Shown here: positions 22,146 through 31,295 of the stretch, piece by piece
Layout: each line of letters starts with the position of its first letter
Position numbering within the stretch: the stretch's first letter is position 1
DNA from: CADEEL01 sp050246475
Lineage (GTDB): Bacteria > Pseudomonadota > Alphaproteobacteria > Caulobacterales > Aquidulcibacteraceae
Length of the DNA stretch: 64,000 bases
Reading direction: 5' to 3'
Assembly: GCA_050246475.1 (NCBI GenBank)
Contig: JBFWVZ010000003.1
Coordinates: 452,526-516,525, forward strand
The notes under the pieces: generated by a model
Databases searched by the model: none
What the model was told of the DNA's origin: nothing
Seen by the model: only the letters and a program-made list of their open reading frames with translations
Position numbers and translations under genes: made by a program

Positions 22146-23054
22146 CTATCGACGTTGAAGAGCGCTATGATTGCAAGATTGCGCGCACACTGATTGCTCC
22201 ACCTGGAGCGTGACATGCTCAATGTGAAGTTCGGCAAGTGCAGCGGCGACCGCAACTCGCACCTGCTCCGCGTTGGCGCCATCTTGTAGAACAACGTGTG
22301 CCGAAAGACTGGGCAGACCGCCCGCTATCTCCCACACATGCAGGTCATGCACTCCAGCAACGCCATCCGCGCCGTGCAAGGCGTTGCGCACGGCATCAAT
22401 GCTCACGTTCTTAGGGACGCCTTCGAGCAGAACGTTCGTCGTCTCAGCTAACAACGTCCAAGTCCGCGGCAACACCCAGAGACCGATTGCGACGGCAATC
22501 ACGGGATCCACCCAGGCCCACTGCGTGAACCAAATGATTACAGCGCCGACGATCACGCCGATTGATCCCAGCATGTCGGCCCAAACTTCGAGATAGGCGC
22601 CGCGCATATTTACGCTGTTGGCGCTGCCTGCGCGCAAGACCTGCATCGCAATGAAGTTTGCGGCGAGCCCGATCGCGGCGACGACGAGCATTCCAAGACT
22701 CTCGACGGGTTGCGGTCGTACAAAGCGTTGATACGCCTCGTAGAGAATGTAAAGCGCGACAAGGAAAAGCAGTGATGCGTTTAGCGCAGCTGCAAGTATC
22801 TCGAAGCGGCGATATCCAAACGTTCGCTTGTCGTCCGCCGGCTTTCGCCCAATGCGAATGGCGGCGAGCGCGATGGCGAGTGCAGCGGTGTCCGTGAACA
22901 TGTGGGCTGCGTCTGAAATGAGCGCCAAACTGCGGAAAATGACGCCGCCAACGATCTCGGCCACGAGCACGGCTGCTGTGATCAACAACGCGATCGTCAG
23001 TGAACGCTCGTTGGCAGCGCCGTGATCGTGGGTATGCGAATGTCCATCAGTCAT
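22146..23054 (-). CDS. Cation diffusion facilitator, CzcD/ZitB type
   Basis: This 302-residue inner-membrane antiporter exports divalent metals (Zn, Co, Cd in relatives). It begins with a His-rich segment (MTDGHSHTHDHGAAN), has six hydrophobic segments, and shows the TM2 site in LISDAAHMFTD. In TM5, where CzcD-type proteins usually have HxxxD (as in LHVLGDALGS), this one reads LEVWADMLGS, so the His is replaced by Glu. The C-terminal ferredoxin-like domain includes VHDLHVWEIAGGLPSLSAHV. It is divergent from the rest of the Czc genes; palindromes lie upstream. Confidence 0.88.
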   Translation of the reverse strand: MTDGHSHTHDHGAANERSLTIALLITAAVLVAEIVGGVIFRSLALISDAAHMFTDTAALAIALAAIRIGRKPADDKRTFGYRRFEILAAALNASLLFLVALYILYEAYQRFVRPQPVESLGMLVVAAIGLAANFIAMQVLRAGSANSVNMRGAYLEVWADMLGSIGVIVGAVIIWFTQWAWVDPVIAVAIGLWVLPRTWTLLAETTNVLLEGVPKNVSIDAVRNALHGADGVAGVHDLHVWEIAGGLPSLSAHVVLQDGANAEQVRVAVAAALAELHIEHVTLQVEQSVCAQSCNHSALQRR

Positions 23055-23080
23055 CGTGCGGCCTCGGATAATATATCGTT

Positions 23081-23109
23081 CCCATGCCGGTATGGGTTCT
23101 TACCGAACC
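23081..23109. promoter_or_regulatory. Palindromic operator candidates upstream of the CDF gene
   Basis: CCCATGCCGGTATGGG (23081-23096) is a near-perfect 16-base palindrome (one mismatched pair), followed by GGTTC-TTACC-GAACC (23095-23109). They sit 27-55 bases upstream of the CDF start and about 95 bases before the next plus-strand gene. A metal-responsive repressor or MerR-type activator could bind here, but no such regulator gene is in the island. Confidence 0.45.
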
Positions 23110-23202
23110 TTAGTCCGCGCGCCTGCGCCGCACATCTTTTCTGACGTGTTTGCTTTTCATAAAGAGCGTGTTCCGATAGTCCGGAGCCGAAGGGGACGAA
23201 AT

Positions 23203-23556
23203 TTGACTCGCGTGTTGAAGGATTGGCGGCGGTGGGCGGCGGCGCTTTGCGTCGGCCTCATCGCGCTCATTTCCTTCGATCAGGCGGCCGGTCTTGACGG
23301 CTGCCATGCGGGCACTTTGCCGGCGATCGAGACTGTCTTCGATGCAATGCCAGCGCCTTCAAACAATGCCTCGGATGCGCTAGCGCCCCAGGCACATTGC
23401 TGCGGCGCGCACGCTGTGGGCGTTGGCGCGGTCGAAACCGGATCGCTCGGCGTTGCGCGTTCCTCACAGGACGTGTGGCCTGCGAGCGCCCAGTTCCGCG
23501 CATATGACATCGCTTTCGCGCTTGAGCGCCCGCCGAGAGCCGTGATCGCCGCCTGA
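23203..23556 (+). CDS. Small Cys/His-containing membrane-anchored protein upstream of czcCBA
   Basis: The proposed 117-residue product starts at TTG after AAGGGG; an upstream in-frame ATG would add 49 residues without obvious sense. It has a basic N-terminus and one hydrophobic segment (WAAALCVGLIALISF), then a periplasmic tail with GLDGCHAGT and QAHCCGAHAVG. Comparable small proteins head czc operons in alphaproteobacteria, but I do not recognise a defined family. The start is uncertain. Confidence 0.55.
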   Translation: MTRVLKDWRRWAAALCVGLIALISFDQAAGLDGCHAGTLPAIETVFDAMPAPSNNASDALAPQAHCCGAHAVGVGAVETGSLGVARSSQDVWPASAQFRAYDIAFALERPPRAVIAA

Positions 23557-23607
23557 CGCGTCGCAGCCTCGTGACGCGTCTTTCCAACACGCATCACGAG
23601 CACGCCC

Positions 23608-24909
23608 ATGTCATTCAAGTATGGCGCGGCGCGGCGCGAGCCAATCCGGCTCTTCGCCCTGAACGCGTTCAATTCTCTGTCGCCTGCAGTCATTGCGGCG
23701 GTTCTCCTCGCGCCGGGGTATGCCCTTGCGCAGCAGGCGCCGCTCTCGCTCGACGAAGCGATGGCGCGCGCGCTGGACGCGCATCCTTCAATTGGCGCCG
23801 CACGAGCCGGCGTTGAAGCTGCTGAGGGCGGCCGAAGGCAAGCGGGCGCTATCCCCAACCCGTCCATCTCCGTCGAAGTCGAGAATTTCGGCGGCTCCGA
23901 TGGTTTGCGCGGCCTCCAAGCGGCAGAGACAACCGTCGCTGTCGAACAGCCGATCGAACGCGGCGGCCGAAGAGGCGCGCGCATCAGCCTTGCCGAACGA
24001 GAGATTTATCTCGCGCGTTCCGATCTGCTCATTCAACGCCTCGATGTTCTTCGTGATGTGCAGCTTGCCTATGCCGAGGCGCTCGCCGCCGATGCGCTCG
24101 CTGAAATCGCGCGCGAGCGACTGACGACAGCGGAGGCGTTGGCGCGCTCCGTCGAGCGCCGGGTCGCAGCGGCGCGCGATCCGCTGATGGCCGGCGCGCG
24201 CGCGGCGGCCGGCGTCGCGGAAGCGCGCATCGCAGTAGACAGCGCCGAACGCGAAGCGATCGACACGCGTGCGGCGCTCGCCAGCCTGTGGGCAGGCGCG
24301 CCCGACTTTTCCATGCCGGGGAGCACGTTCGCGGCCGCCGTGCAGGAAACGCATGATCACGATGGGAGCCCCGAAACGAACCCGGATGTGGCGCGCGCGG
24401 CGGCCAATCGTGATCGAGCCAGCGCCGCAGTCCGCCTTGAACGATCGCGCGGCTATCAAGACCCAACGATCAGCTTGGGCGTCCGCCGCTTCGAGGAAAC
24501 CGGCGAGAGCGGTGTTGTGGCCGGCGTCTCCATTCCACTTGGCATCTTTGATCGCAATCGCGGCGGCATCGCGCAAGCCGAGGCGGAGCGGCGCCGCAGC
24601 GAGTATGAGCTAACTGCCGCGCGTCTAGAACTCAGCCGCCGCTATGATGCGCTGACAAGAACGCGTGACGGCGCCATCGCGACGGTTCGCGCCCTCGAAG
24701 CCGACGTCATTCCCCAAGCCGAGCGCGCTCTCGCCCTTGCACAGAATGGCTATGACCGGGGCGCATTCTCCTATCTCGACGTGCTTGAGGCGCAACGCGC
24801 CCTGACAGACGCGCGCGAACAGCGCGTTCAAGCGCTGCTTTCCTTCCATCGAAACGAGGCCGAACTCGATCGCCTCACGGCGCGCTTCGCTGACGCCGAG
24901 CCGGAGTGA
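23608..24909 (+). CDS. CzcC-like outer-membrane efflux protein
   Basis: The 433-residue TolC-family protein has a signal sequence ending ALAQQ and the duplicated coiled-coil layout of outer-membrane efflux channels (SLDEAMARALDAHPSI; later GAFSYLDVLEAQRALTDAREQ). A short acidic/His insert (QETHDHDGSPET) lies mid-protein. It forms the exit duct of the tripartite pump with the next two genes, whose starts directly follow its stop. Confidence 0.88.
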   Translation: MSFKYGAARREPIRLFALNAFNSLSPAVIAAVLLAPGYALAQQAPLSLDEAMARALDAHPSIGAARAGVEAAEGGRRQAGAIPNPSISVEVENFGGSDGLRGLQAAETTVAVEQPIERGGRRGARISLAEREIYLARSDLLIQRLDVLRDVQLAYAEALAADALAEIARERLTTAEALARSVERRVAAARDPLMAGARAAAGVAEARIAVDSAEREAIDTRAALASLWAGAPDFSMPGSTFAAAVQETHDHDGSPETNPDVARAAANRDRASAAVRLERSRGYQDPTISLGVRRFEETGESGVVAGVSIPLGIFDRNRGGIAQAEAERRRSEYELTAARLELSRRYDALTRTRDGAIATVRALEADVIPQAERALALAQNGYDRGAFSYLDVLEAQRALTDAREQRVQALLSFHRNEAELDRLTARFADAEPE

Positions 24910-24914
24910 CATCA

Positions 24915-25871
24915 ATGACCCTTTTGAATCTAAAGCGCCTTGCGCCGATCTTCTTGGGCCTTACGCTCGCTCTTTCGGCCTGCAGCTCGGAAGCGGAACC
25001 AAACGGAGAGGCGGCGCACGAAGAAGCTGGCCACGAGGAAGGTGAAACAGAAAGTGGTGAAGGCACGAGCATCACGGTCGAAGCGGCGCGTGCAGCGGGC
25101 ATCGTCGTAGAGCGAGCTGGCCCCGGCGCCCTGCAAGAGACGATTGATCTAACTGGCCGCGTCAATCTCCAAGCCTCTGCGCGTGCTGAAATACGAGCGC
25201 CCTATCCCGGACCCGTTCGCGCCGTGCTCCACAACATTGGCGACACAGTGCGCCGTGGAGAAGTTCTCGCGCGGGTCGAGAGCGCGGAGAGCCTGCAGAC
25301 CTACGCGCTAACTTCGCCGATTGCGGGCGTCGTGCTTGAGCGTGCAACGAATGTGGGCGACGTCACGGGGTCGGAGCCGCTCTTTATTGTCGGCGATCCC
25401 ACACGCCTTCAGGCGGAGTTTCACGTCTTCCCTCGCGACGCTGAGCGCGTCCGTGCGGGTCAAACGGTTTTGTTGCGCAGCTTGAGCGGCGGCGAGCCAA
25501 TCGTCTCGCGCATCGAGGCGTTCTTGCCTGCGGCCGAGGCAGACTCCCAAACACTTATCGCGCGCGCGCCGTTCACGACGGCGAGCGGCGCGCTGCGACC
25601 CGGCATGAGTGTGCGCGGCTCCGTCGTGCTGTCGGAGCAGCAGGCGCCGCTCGTGGTGCGCGCTGGCGCGCTTCAACGGGATGGCGACGGGACGGTTGTT
25701 TTCGTTCAACAGGGCGAACGCTACACACCGCGAGCCGTCCAGATCGGGCGGCGATCACGAGAGATGGTTGAAATACTCTCCGGCCTGCGCGCCGGTGAAG
25801 CGTATGTCGCCGCAAATTCCTTTGTCATTCGCGCGGACATCGAGAAGTCCGGCGCCAGCCACGGTCATTGA
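24915..25871 (+). CDS. CzcB-like periplasmic adaptor (membrane fusion) lipoprotein
   Basis: This 318-residue adaptor links the RND pump to the outer-membrane channel. It has a lipobox (LALSAC, Cys23), then an acidic/His linker (HEEAGHEEGE), a barrel-sandwich region (VRAVLHNIGDTVRRGEVLARVES; the paired half TSPIAGVVLERATNVGD), beta-barrel and membrane-proximal domains, and a His-containing tail (GASHGH). The start is taken at the ATG six bases after the czcC stop; an overlapping GTG nine bases earlier is possible. Confidence 0.87.
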   Translation: MTLLNLKRLAPIFLGLTLALSACSSEAEPNGEAAHEEAGHEEGETESGEGTSITVEAARAAGIVVERAGPGALQETIDLTGRVNLQASARAEIRAPYPGPVRAVLHNIGDTVRRGEVLARVESAESLQTYALTSPIAGVVLERATNVGDVTGSEPLFIVGDPTRLQAEFHVFPRDAERVRAGQTVLLRSLSGGEPIVSRIEAFLPAAEADSQTLIARAPFTTASGALRPGMSVRGSVVLSEQQAPLVVRAGALQRDGDGTVVFVQQGERYTPRAVQIGRRSREMVEILSGLRAGEAYVAANSFVIRADIEKSGASHGH

Positions 25872-25882
25872 GGGCGCCGGCG

Positions 25883-28800
25883 ATGCTTGAGAGGATCATT
25901 CACTTTTCGATCCGGCAGCGCTGGATCGTGCTCGCCATCGCGCTCGGCTTGGCCGGGCTCGGCATCTACAACTTCAACCGACTACCGATCGACGCCGTGC
26001 CGGACATCACCAATGTTCAAGTGCAGGTGAACGCGGAGGCGCCGGGGTTCTCGCCGCTCGAAGCGGAACAACGCATTGCGTTTCCAATCGAAACCGCGCT
26101 GGCGGGGCTTCCCGGCCTTGAAAGCACCCGATCGCTTTCCCGCTACGGGCTCGCGCAAGTGACGGCGGTCTTCGAGGACGGCACGGACATTTATTTCGCG
26201 CGTCAACTGGTCAACGAACGCGTGCAGGCGGCGCGCAACCAACTGCCGCCGGGCGTTGAGCCCCAACTCGGGCCGATCGCGACTGGGCTCGGCGAAATCT
26301 TCATGTACGTCATCGAGGCCGAACGCGGCGCGCGACAAGCGGACGGACGCGCGTGGACGCCGACCGATTTGCGGACGCTGAACGATTGGGTCGTGCGGCC
26401 CCAGCTGCGCAACGTCCCTGGCGTGACGGAAGTGAACACGATCGGCGGCTATGAGCGCCAAATTCACGTCACCCCGTGGCCAGATCGCATGGCTGCGTTC
26501 GGCATCGGCGTTTCCGACATTGTCGAAGCGCTGGAGCGCAACAACTCGAACGTCGGCGCCGGGTACATCGAGCGCAACGGCGAGCAGTACCTCATCCGCA
26601 CGCCGGGTCAGGCTGGCGGCGAAGAGGACATTCGCAACATCGTCATCAGCGAACGGGCCGGGGCGATCATTCGCGTAACAGACGTAGCCGATGTTGGGCT
26701 CGGTCAGGAGTTGCGAACCGGCGCCGCGACGCAGAACGGCCAAGAGATCGTTCTCGGCACCGCCGTCATGCTCATTGGCGAGAATAGCCGCGATGTGGCT
26801 CAGGCGGTGAGCGCACGCCTGCAGGAAATTCAGGGCACGCTGCCTGAGGGCGTCGTCGTCCGCGCCGTCTACGACCGAACTGAACTCGTGAACCGAACGA
26901 TCGAGACGGTCGAGAGGAACCTTCTCGAAGGCGCAGTGCTCGTCGTTGTCGTGCTTCTTCTGCTGCTCGGCAATTGGCGCGCGGCGCTCATCACCGCAGC
27001 CGTCATCCCTCTCTCCATGCTGATGACGTTCACCGGGATGCTCGCGGGCGGGGTCTCCGGCAACCTCATGAGTCTGGGCGCTCTTGATTTCGGCCTCATC
27101 GTCGATGGCGCCGTCATCATCGTCGAGAACTGCCTCAGGCGATTTGCCGAGGCCCAGCATGCGGCGGGACGGCTCCTATCTCGCGAAGAACGCTTTCGCA
27201 TTGCCGCGACCGCCACAGACGAGGTGATCAAACCGTCTCTGTTCGGCGTCATCATCATCACCGTCGTCTACATTCCGATCTTCTCGCTCACCGGCGTCGA
27301 GGGGAAGATGTTCCACCCGATGGCATTCACGGTGGTCACTGCGCTTCTCGCGGCGCTCCTGCTCTCATTCACGTTCGTCCCGGCCGCCGTCGCCATGTTT
27401 GTAACCGGCCGCGTTGACGAGAAGCCCAACGCAATCATGGACGCCGCGCGGCGGCTCTATGAGCCGTTGCTCGCGACGGCGATGCGGATGCGGAAAGCAT
27501 TTGTCATCGGCGCGGCGGCGCTCGTGGTGCTGGCCGGACTCATCGGCACGCGCCTCGGCGCTGAGTTCATCCCAAATCTCGATGAAGGCGATGTTGCGCT
27601 GCACGCGATGCGCATCCCCGGCACGAGCCTTACGCAATCCATTTCGATGCAAGCCGCGATCGAACGAAGGCTCGCGCAATTCCCCGAAGTCGAGCGCGTG
27701 TTCTCTCGCATCGGCACAGCGGAGGTGGCGACCGACCCCATGCCGCCCAATGTCGCGGACGTATTCGTAATCCTGCGGCCGCGAGCGGATTGGCCGGATC
27801 GCAATCGGCCCAAGGCTGATCTCGTCGCCGCGATGGAGGCGGCGGTCGAAGAAATACCCGGCAACAACTATGAGTTCACGCAACCGATCCAGATGCGGTT
27901 CAACGAACTCATCTCCGGGGTCCGGGCCGATGTCGCTGTAAAGATCTTCGGCGACAATCTCGATCAATTGCTGACAAGCGCCCAATCCGTGCAAACTGTG
28001 ATGCAAGCGATCCCAGGCGCGCGCGACGTCCGCATCGAGCAAGTCGATGGGCTCCCCTTGCTGTCGATCCAACCCAACAGGGAGGCGTTGGCCCGCTACG
28101 GGCTCAATGTCGCCGATGTGCAGGACGCCATCGAGGCGTCTCTAGGCGGACGCGAAGCCGGGCAATTGTTTGAGGGGGATCGACGCTTCGACATCGTCGT
28201 GCGGTTGCCTGAACAACTGCGCTCCGATTTGGATTCGATCTCACGCTTGCCGATTCCGCTGCCTGAAGGACGCAGACACGGCGACGTGAGCGCCGTGCCT
28301 CTTTCGGAAGTGGCGCAGATCGAGATCACCGAAGGCCCTAACCAAATCAGTCGTGAGAACGGCAGCCGTCGCATTGTCATTTCAGCAAATGTTCGCGGTC
28401 GCGATCTCGGCAGCTTCGTCACCGATTTGCAGGCGAGCGTGCAGGAACGCGTGGACCTGCCTCCGGGTTACTGGCTGACCTATGGCGGCACGTTCGAGCA
28501 ATTGGAGTCCGCGCGTTCCCGACTGCTGATCGTTGTGCCGCTGGCGCTCCTTTTTGTGCTGGCGCTGCTCTTCATGTCGTTCGGCTCGATCAAGGATGCG
28601 TTGATCGTATTCAGCGGAGTGCCGCTCGCGGCAGTTGGCGGCGTGCTTGCGCTTCTCCTGCGCGGCATCCCCTTCTCGATCTCCGCCGGCGTCGGCTTCA
28701 TCGGCTTGTCGGGCATCGCGGTCCTGAACGGGGTGCTGATCGTGTCGAGCATTCGTGCGCTTCTGAAGGACGGCGCGCCGCTGGATGACGCCATCCAAGA

Positions 28801-29059
28801 GGGCGCACTAACGCGCCTCCGCCCAGTGCTGATGGCCTCCCTTGTCGCCGCGTTGGGTCTCATTCCGATGGCGCTCAATGTCGGCGCGGGCAGCGAAGTT
28901 CAACGCCCGCTCGCCACCGTGATGATCGGCGGGATCATCTCATCGACGATCCTCACGCTTTTGGTTCTTCCGGCGCTTTATCGGCTGGTGCACCGGCCGG
29001 CCGAGCGGCCCGATCCTGCAGAAGAAGCAGTACGTCTCAATCCAGGCATGGCAGAGTGA
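25883..29059 (+). CDS. CzcA-like heavy-metal RND efflux pump
   Basis: The 1058-residue inner-membrane pump has the RND layout of twelve membrane segments and two large periplasmic loops. In TM4 it reads DFGLIVDGAVIIVEN, matching the DFGxxxDGAxxxxEN signature of the HME1 (Zn/Co/Cd) subfamily and not the pattern of copper/silver CusA pumps. Driven by proton influx, it exports divalent cations through CzcB and CzcC. The ATG start is used; an upstream in-frame TTG overlaps czcB. Its specificity contrasts with the copper-type CusF lipoprotein encoded upstream, so the island may handle more than one metal. Confidence 0.93.
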   Translation: MLERIIHFSIRQRWIVLAIALGLAGLGIYNFNRLPIDAVPDITNVQVQVNAEAPGFSPLEAEQRIAFPIETALAGLPGLESTRSLSRYGLAQVTAVFEDGTDIYFARQLVNERVQAARNQLPPGVEPQLGPIATGLGEIFMYVIEAERGARQADGRAWTPTDLRTLNDWVVRPQLRNVPGVTEVNTIGGYERQIHVTPWPDRMAAFGIGVSDIVEALERNNSNVGAGYIERNGEQYLIRTPGQAGGEEDIRNIVISERAGAIIRVTDVADVGLGQELRTGAATQNGQEIVLGTAVMLIGENSRDVAQAVSARLQEIQGTLPEGVVVRAVYDRTELVNRTIETVERNLLEGAVLVVVVLLLLLGNWRAALITAAVIPLSMLMTFTGMLAGGVSGNLMSLGALDFGLIVDGAVIIVENCLRRFAEAQHAAGRLLSREERFRIAATATDEVIKPSLFGVIIITVVYIPIFSLTGVEGKMFHPMAFTVVTALLAALLLSFTFVPAAVAMFVTGRVDEKPNAIMDAARRLYEPLLATAMRMRKAFVIGAAALVVLAGLIGTRLGAEFIPNLDEGDVALHAMRIPGTSLTQSISMQAAIERRLAQFPEVERVFSRIGTAEVATDPMPPNVADVFVILRPRADWPDRNRPKADLVAAMEAAVEEIPGNNYEFTQPIQMRFNELISGVRADVAVKIFGDNLDQLLTSAQSVQTVMQAIPGARDVRIEQVDGLPLLSIQPNREALARYGLNVADVQDAIEASLGGREAGQLFEGDRRFDIVVRLPEQLRSDLDSISRLPIPLPEGRRHGDVSAVPLSEVAQIEITEGPNQISRENGSRRIVISANVRGRDLGSFVTDLQASVQERVDLPPGYWLTYGGTFEQLESARSRLLIVVPLALLFVLALLFMSFGSIKDALIVFSGVPLAAVGGVLALLLRGIPFSISAGVGFIGLSGIAVLNGVLIVSSIRALLKDGAPLDDAIQEGALTRLRPVLMASLVAALGLIPMALNVGAGSEVQRPLATVMIGGIISSTILTLLVLPALYRLVHRPAERPDPAEEAVRLNPGMAE

Positions 29060-29104
29060 TGCAAGCTCACCGGCAGCGCCCCGGCGCATTTCGCATAGGA
29101 GCCG

Positions 29105-29740
29105 ATGATGAACGCATCCCGTCGTGAGTTTCTGTGTGCGGGCAGCGGAGCGGCCCTTGGCTTTGCGCTATTCGCCGGAGAAGCGTCTGCGCAGGCCAAT
29201 CCTGACATAACGATCGGCGGCGCCGGCTCGTCCGTGCATTTGGTCGAGTACGCATCGTTGACGTGCCCGCACTGCGCGGCGTTCCACGCCGAAGTCTTCC
29301 CGCGCCTGAAGCAAAACTACATCGACACGCAACGCATTCGCTTCACGTTGCGCGAATTTCCCACACAGCCCGTCGTCGTCGCGGTCTCGGGCTTTCTGCT
29401 CGCTCGATGCGGCAATCCCGCTCCAGACGTCTACTACACCCGCATAGGCGTGTTGTTCGAACGTCAACGTGCGATCCTAAGCACGGGGAATATGGAGGGC
29501 GTACGCCGTGCGCTCGTCGAGATCGGCATTGGTTGGGGATTGTCTGAAGAGCAAGTCATGGCGTGCATCACGAATGAGGCTGCCGTGCCGGGCATCCGGG
29601 CGGTCGTAGAAGAGGGCGTCAGCCGATACGGTATCAACTCCACGCCGTCGCTCGTCCTCAACGAACAGGTTCTTCGGGATTCTTCTGCGATGACCTTTGA
29701 TGGGCTGTCCTCTGTTCTCGACGCGGCTCTTTCCGACTAA
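29105..29740 (+). CDS. DsbA-like thiol:disulfide oxidoreductase, Tat signal
   Basis: The 211-residue protein has a twin-arginine-type leader (SRREFLCAGSGAALGFALF) and a thioredoxin fold with the active site TCPHCAAFH (CPHC, as in DsbA) and a cis-proline loop NSTPSLVLNE. It would form or shuffle disulfides in exported proteins. It starts 45 bases after czcA with GGAG before a double ATG, so it may belong to the same transcript and serve the Cys-rich exported proteins of the metal module (inference). Confidence 0.85.
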   Translation: MMNASRREFLCAGSGAALGFALFAGEASAQANPDITIGGAGSSVHLVEYASLTCPHCAAFHAEVFPRLKQNYIDTQRIRFTLREFPTQPVVVAVSGFLLARCGNPAPDVYYTRIGVLFERQRAILSTGNMEGVRRALVEIGIGWGLSEEQVMACITNEAAVPGIRAVVEEGVSRYGINSTPSLVLNEQVLRDSSAMTFDGLSSVLDAALSD

Positions 29741-29784
29741 GAGAACCAGACGATCCAGGGTGCACTCCACAATTGCATCAGCAG

Positions 29785-30837
29785 TCAAGCGATCGGAACG
29801 GCTGCATTGCGGCCGTGATAGAATGTTGGCGGACTCCGGTCCTGTCTAATGAATGCAGCAAACTCATCGCCAAATTGACCAGCCAGGCGGTTCGCTTCGT
29901 TCGGCAACAGGGCCTTTGCCGCAGCATGATCTGTCATGTGAACACCCGCTGCTGCGCCTGTCGGCTCGACTCGCAAGATACGGTCTCGTCCCACTAGAAG
30001 TGACGCTTGTCCATCTGCATTCACGGACGCGTAGTGCATCATGCTCTCGATCAAAATTCCCCGATGAAGCCACCCTAGCGCGCCGCCAAATGCAAGCGGG
30101 CCTGCGCCCAGGAGCGGCTTAGTCATCCCGGCGCCGATGCTAAGTATTCTGATCTGCGAGGCGCGAATGTCGAAACAACTAAGAGCATCAACAACGCCAA
30201 CCATCACTGGGTTGTTTGCCCAAACACCGCCGTCAATGAATTGATATCCGTCGGCCTCGTGAACGCGCAAGAAGGTCGGTGCCGCTGAACTCGCGAGTGC
30301 GACGTCCTTGATGAGCATTGCCCAATCGCGCTTGAAGTCCGGATGATGCGGCGTCTTGAATACCGCTACATCTCCGTGTCGCCCGTCGGCGGAAGGGATA
30401 CAGACCCGCGCGGTGAGATCACCGAGCACTTGTTCGCCAAACATACTCTTCATTTCGCGCGCGAGGGCAGCGCTGGAGAACGCGGGACCGAGAACGCCGA
30501 ATTGTCGTCTATGCGGAAAGATGGCCGCGCCGCGCTCCATATAAAGATCGAGTATGTGAGAAGCGGGAGTGCCCGCTCCTAGACCAAGTGAGATAATTGC
30601 ACCGGTGGATGTGCCGGCGATCATGTCAAAACACGACGCTAGTCCTCGTCCTGCCAGATGCACAGATTCCAGTCGCGCAAGGAGGGCGGCGGCGAAAATC
30701 CCCTTGATGCCGCCGCCATCAATGCTGAGGAGACGAAACTCCCGATCAGCCGGCCAATCGAGCTTTCGACGCGCCTGTTGAAGCATCCCAGTGGCTCGGG
30801 AAACTCCGTTCCAAGCCTCTGACGGCTGGCTTGCCAT
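29785..30837 (-). CDS. capV: CBASS effector: patatin-like phospholipase (CapV type)
   Basis: The 350-residue protein is a patatin-family lipase: LLSIDGGGIKGIF forms the oxyanion loop, AGTSTGA holds nucleophile Ser77, and IDGGVWANNP holds catalytic Asp202. In CBASS, CapV-type phospholipases are activated by the cyclic nucleotide made by the partner CD-NTase and degrade the inner membrane, killing the infected cell. The order CD-NTase, E2-like, patatin on one strand is the short type II arrangement. With the start at MASQPSEAW (GAGG ten bases before), it overlaps the E2-like gene by 199 bases; a later ATG (MLQQARRK, 30786) leaves 148. Confidence 0.9.
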   Translation of the reverse strand: MASQPSEAWNGVSRATGMLQQARRKLDWPADREFRLLSIDGGGIKGIFAAALLARLESVHLAGRGLASCFDMIAGTSTGAIISLGLGAGTPASHILDLYMERGAAIFPHRRQFGVLGPAFSSAALAREMKSMFGEQVLGDLTARVCIPSADGRHGDVAVFKTPHHPDFKRDWAMLIKDVALASSAAPTFLRVHEADGYQFIDGGVWANNPVMVGVVDALSCFDIRASQIRILSIGAGMTKPLLGAGPLAFGGALGWLHRGILIESMMHYASVNADGQASLLVGRDRILRVEPTGAAAGVHMTDHAAAKALLPNEANRLAGQFGDEFAAFIRQDRSPPTFYHGRNAAVPIA

Positions 30838-31286
30838 CTCACATATTCCTCATCACCGGGATGGAGGCCGCCACCATGCCAAACGCCGGTGGCTAGCCAG
30901 CCTTCGTAGAACAACAACCACTCAGCGGCCCACGGCACGATGTCGGAGAGCCAATCAGTTTCGGTCCATTCCTGTTCTGGGTGAAAGAATAGACATAGAG
31001 GCCATTCGATCGCCGGTGCTTCGATTGCGTAGGTATGCGGAAGGCGACTTGTTCCCGCGTAGAGGCGCAAGGTCGGCGAGATCACAGTTACGCGAGGGTT
31101 TATTCTGCTCGATACCCAAACGTCGCGAACGCGATTGCTCCGAACGAATTGGATACGCACCTGATATTCGCCCAGCAGAGTTCGAACCGGGCCTTGCCAA
31201 ACGCCGACCCACTCGGTCTCGAACAGCGTCCGCCAACCTGGAAACCGCGCGAGCCTTTCTCCTTGTGCGTGGATCGTTGGACGCAC
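30639..31286 (-). CDS. CBASS E2-like ubiquitin-conjugation protein (short type II)
   Basis: The 215-residue protein has the look of the E2-only proteins of short type II CBASS: IEWPLCLFFHP with candidate active Cys98, then WTETDWLSDIVPWAAEWLLFYEGW and LATGVWHGGG. In these systems the E2 handles the C-terminus of the CD-NTase to control its activity. It starts at GTG nine bases after the CD-NTase stop. The last 65 residues or so (after TEFPEPLG) lie entirely over the start of the patatin gene in another frame, so this tail may be a relaxed extension. The family call rests on motif pattern and operon position. Confidence 0.75.
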   Translation of the reverse strand: MRPTIHAQGERLARFPGWRTLFETEWVGVWQGPVRTLLGEYQVRIQFVRSNRVRDVWVSSRINPRVTVISPTLRLYAGTSRLPHTYAIEAPAIEWPLCLFFHPEQEWTETDWLSDIVPWAAEWLLFYEGWLATGVWHGGGLHPGDEEYVRWQASRQRLGTEFPEPLGCFNRRVESSIGRLIGSFVSSALMAAASRGFSPPPSLRDWNLCIWQDED

Positions 31287-31295
31287 GCTGGAACA

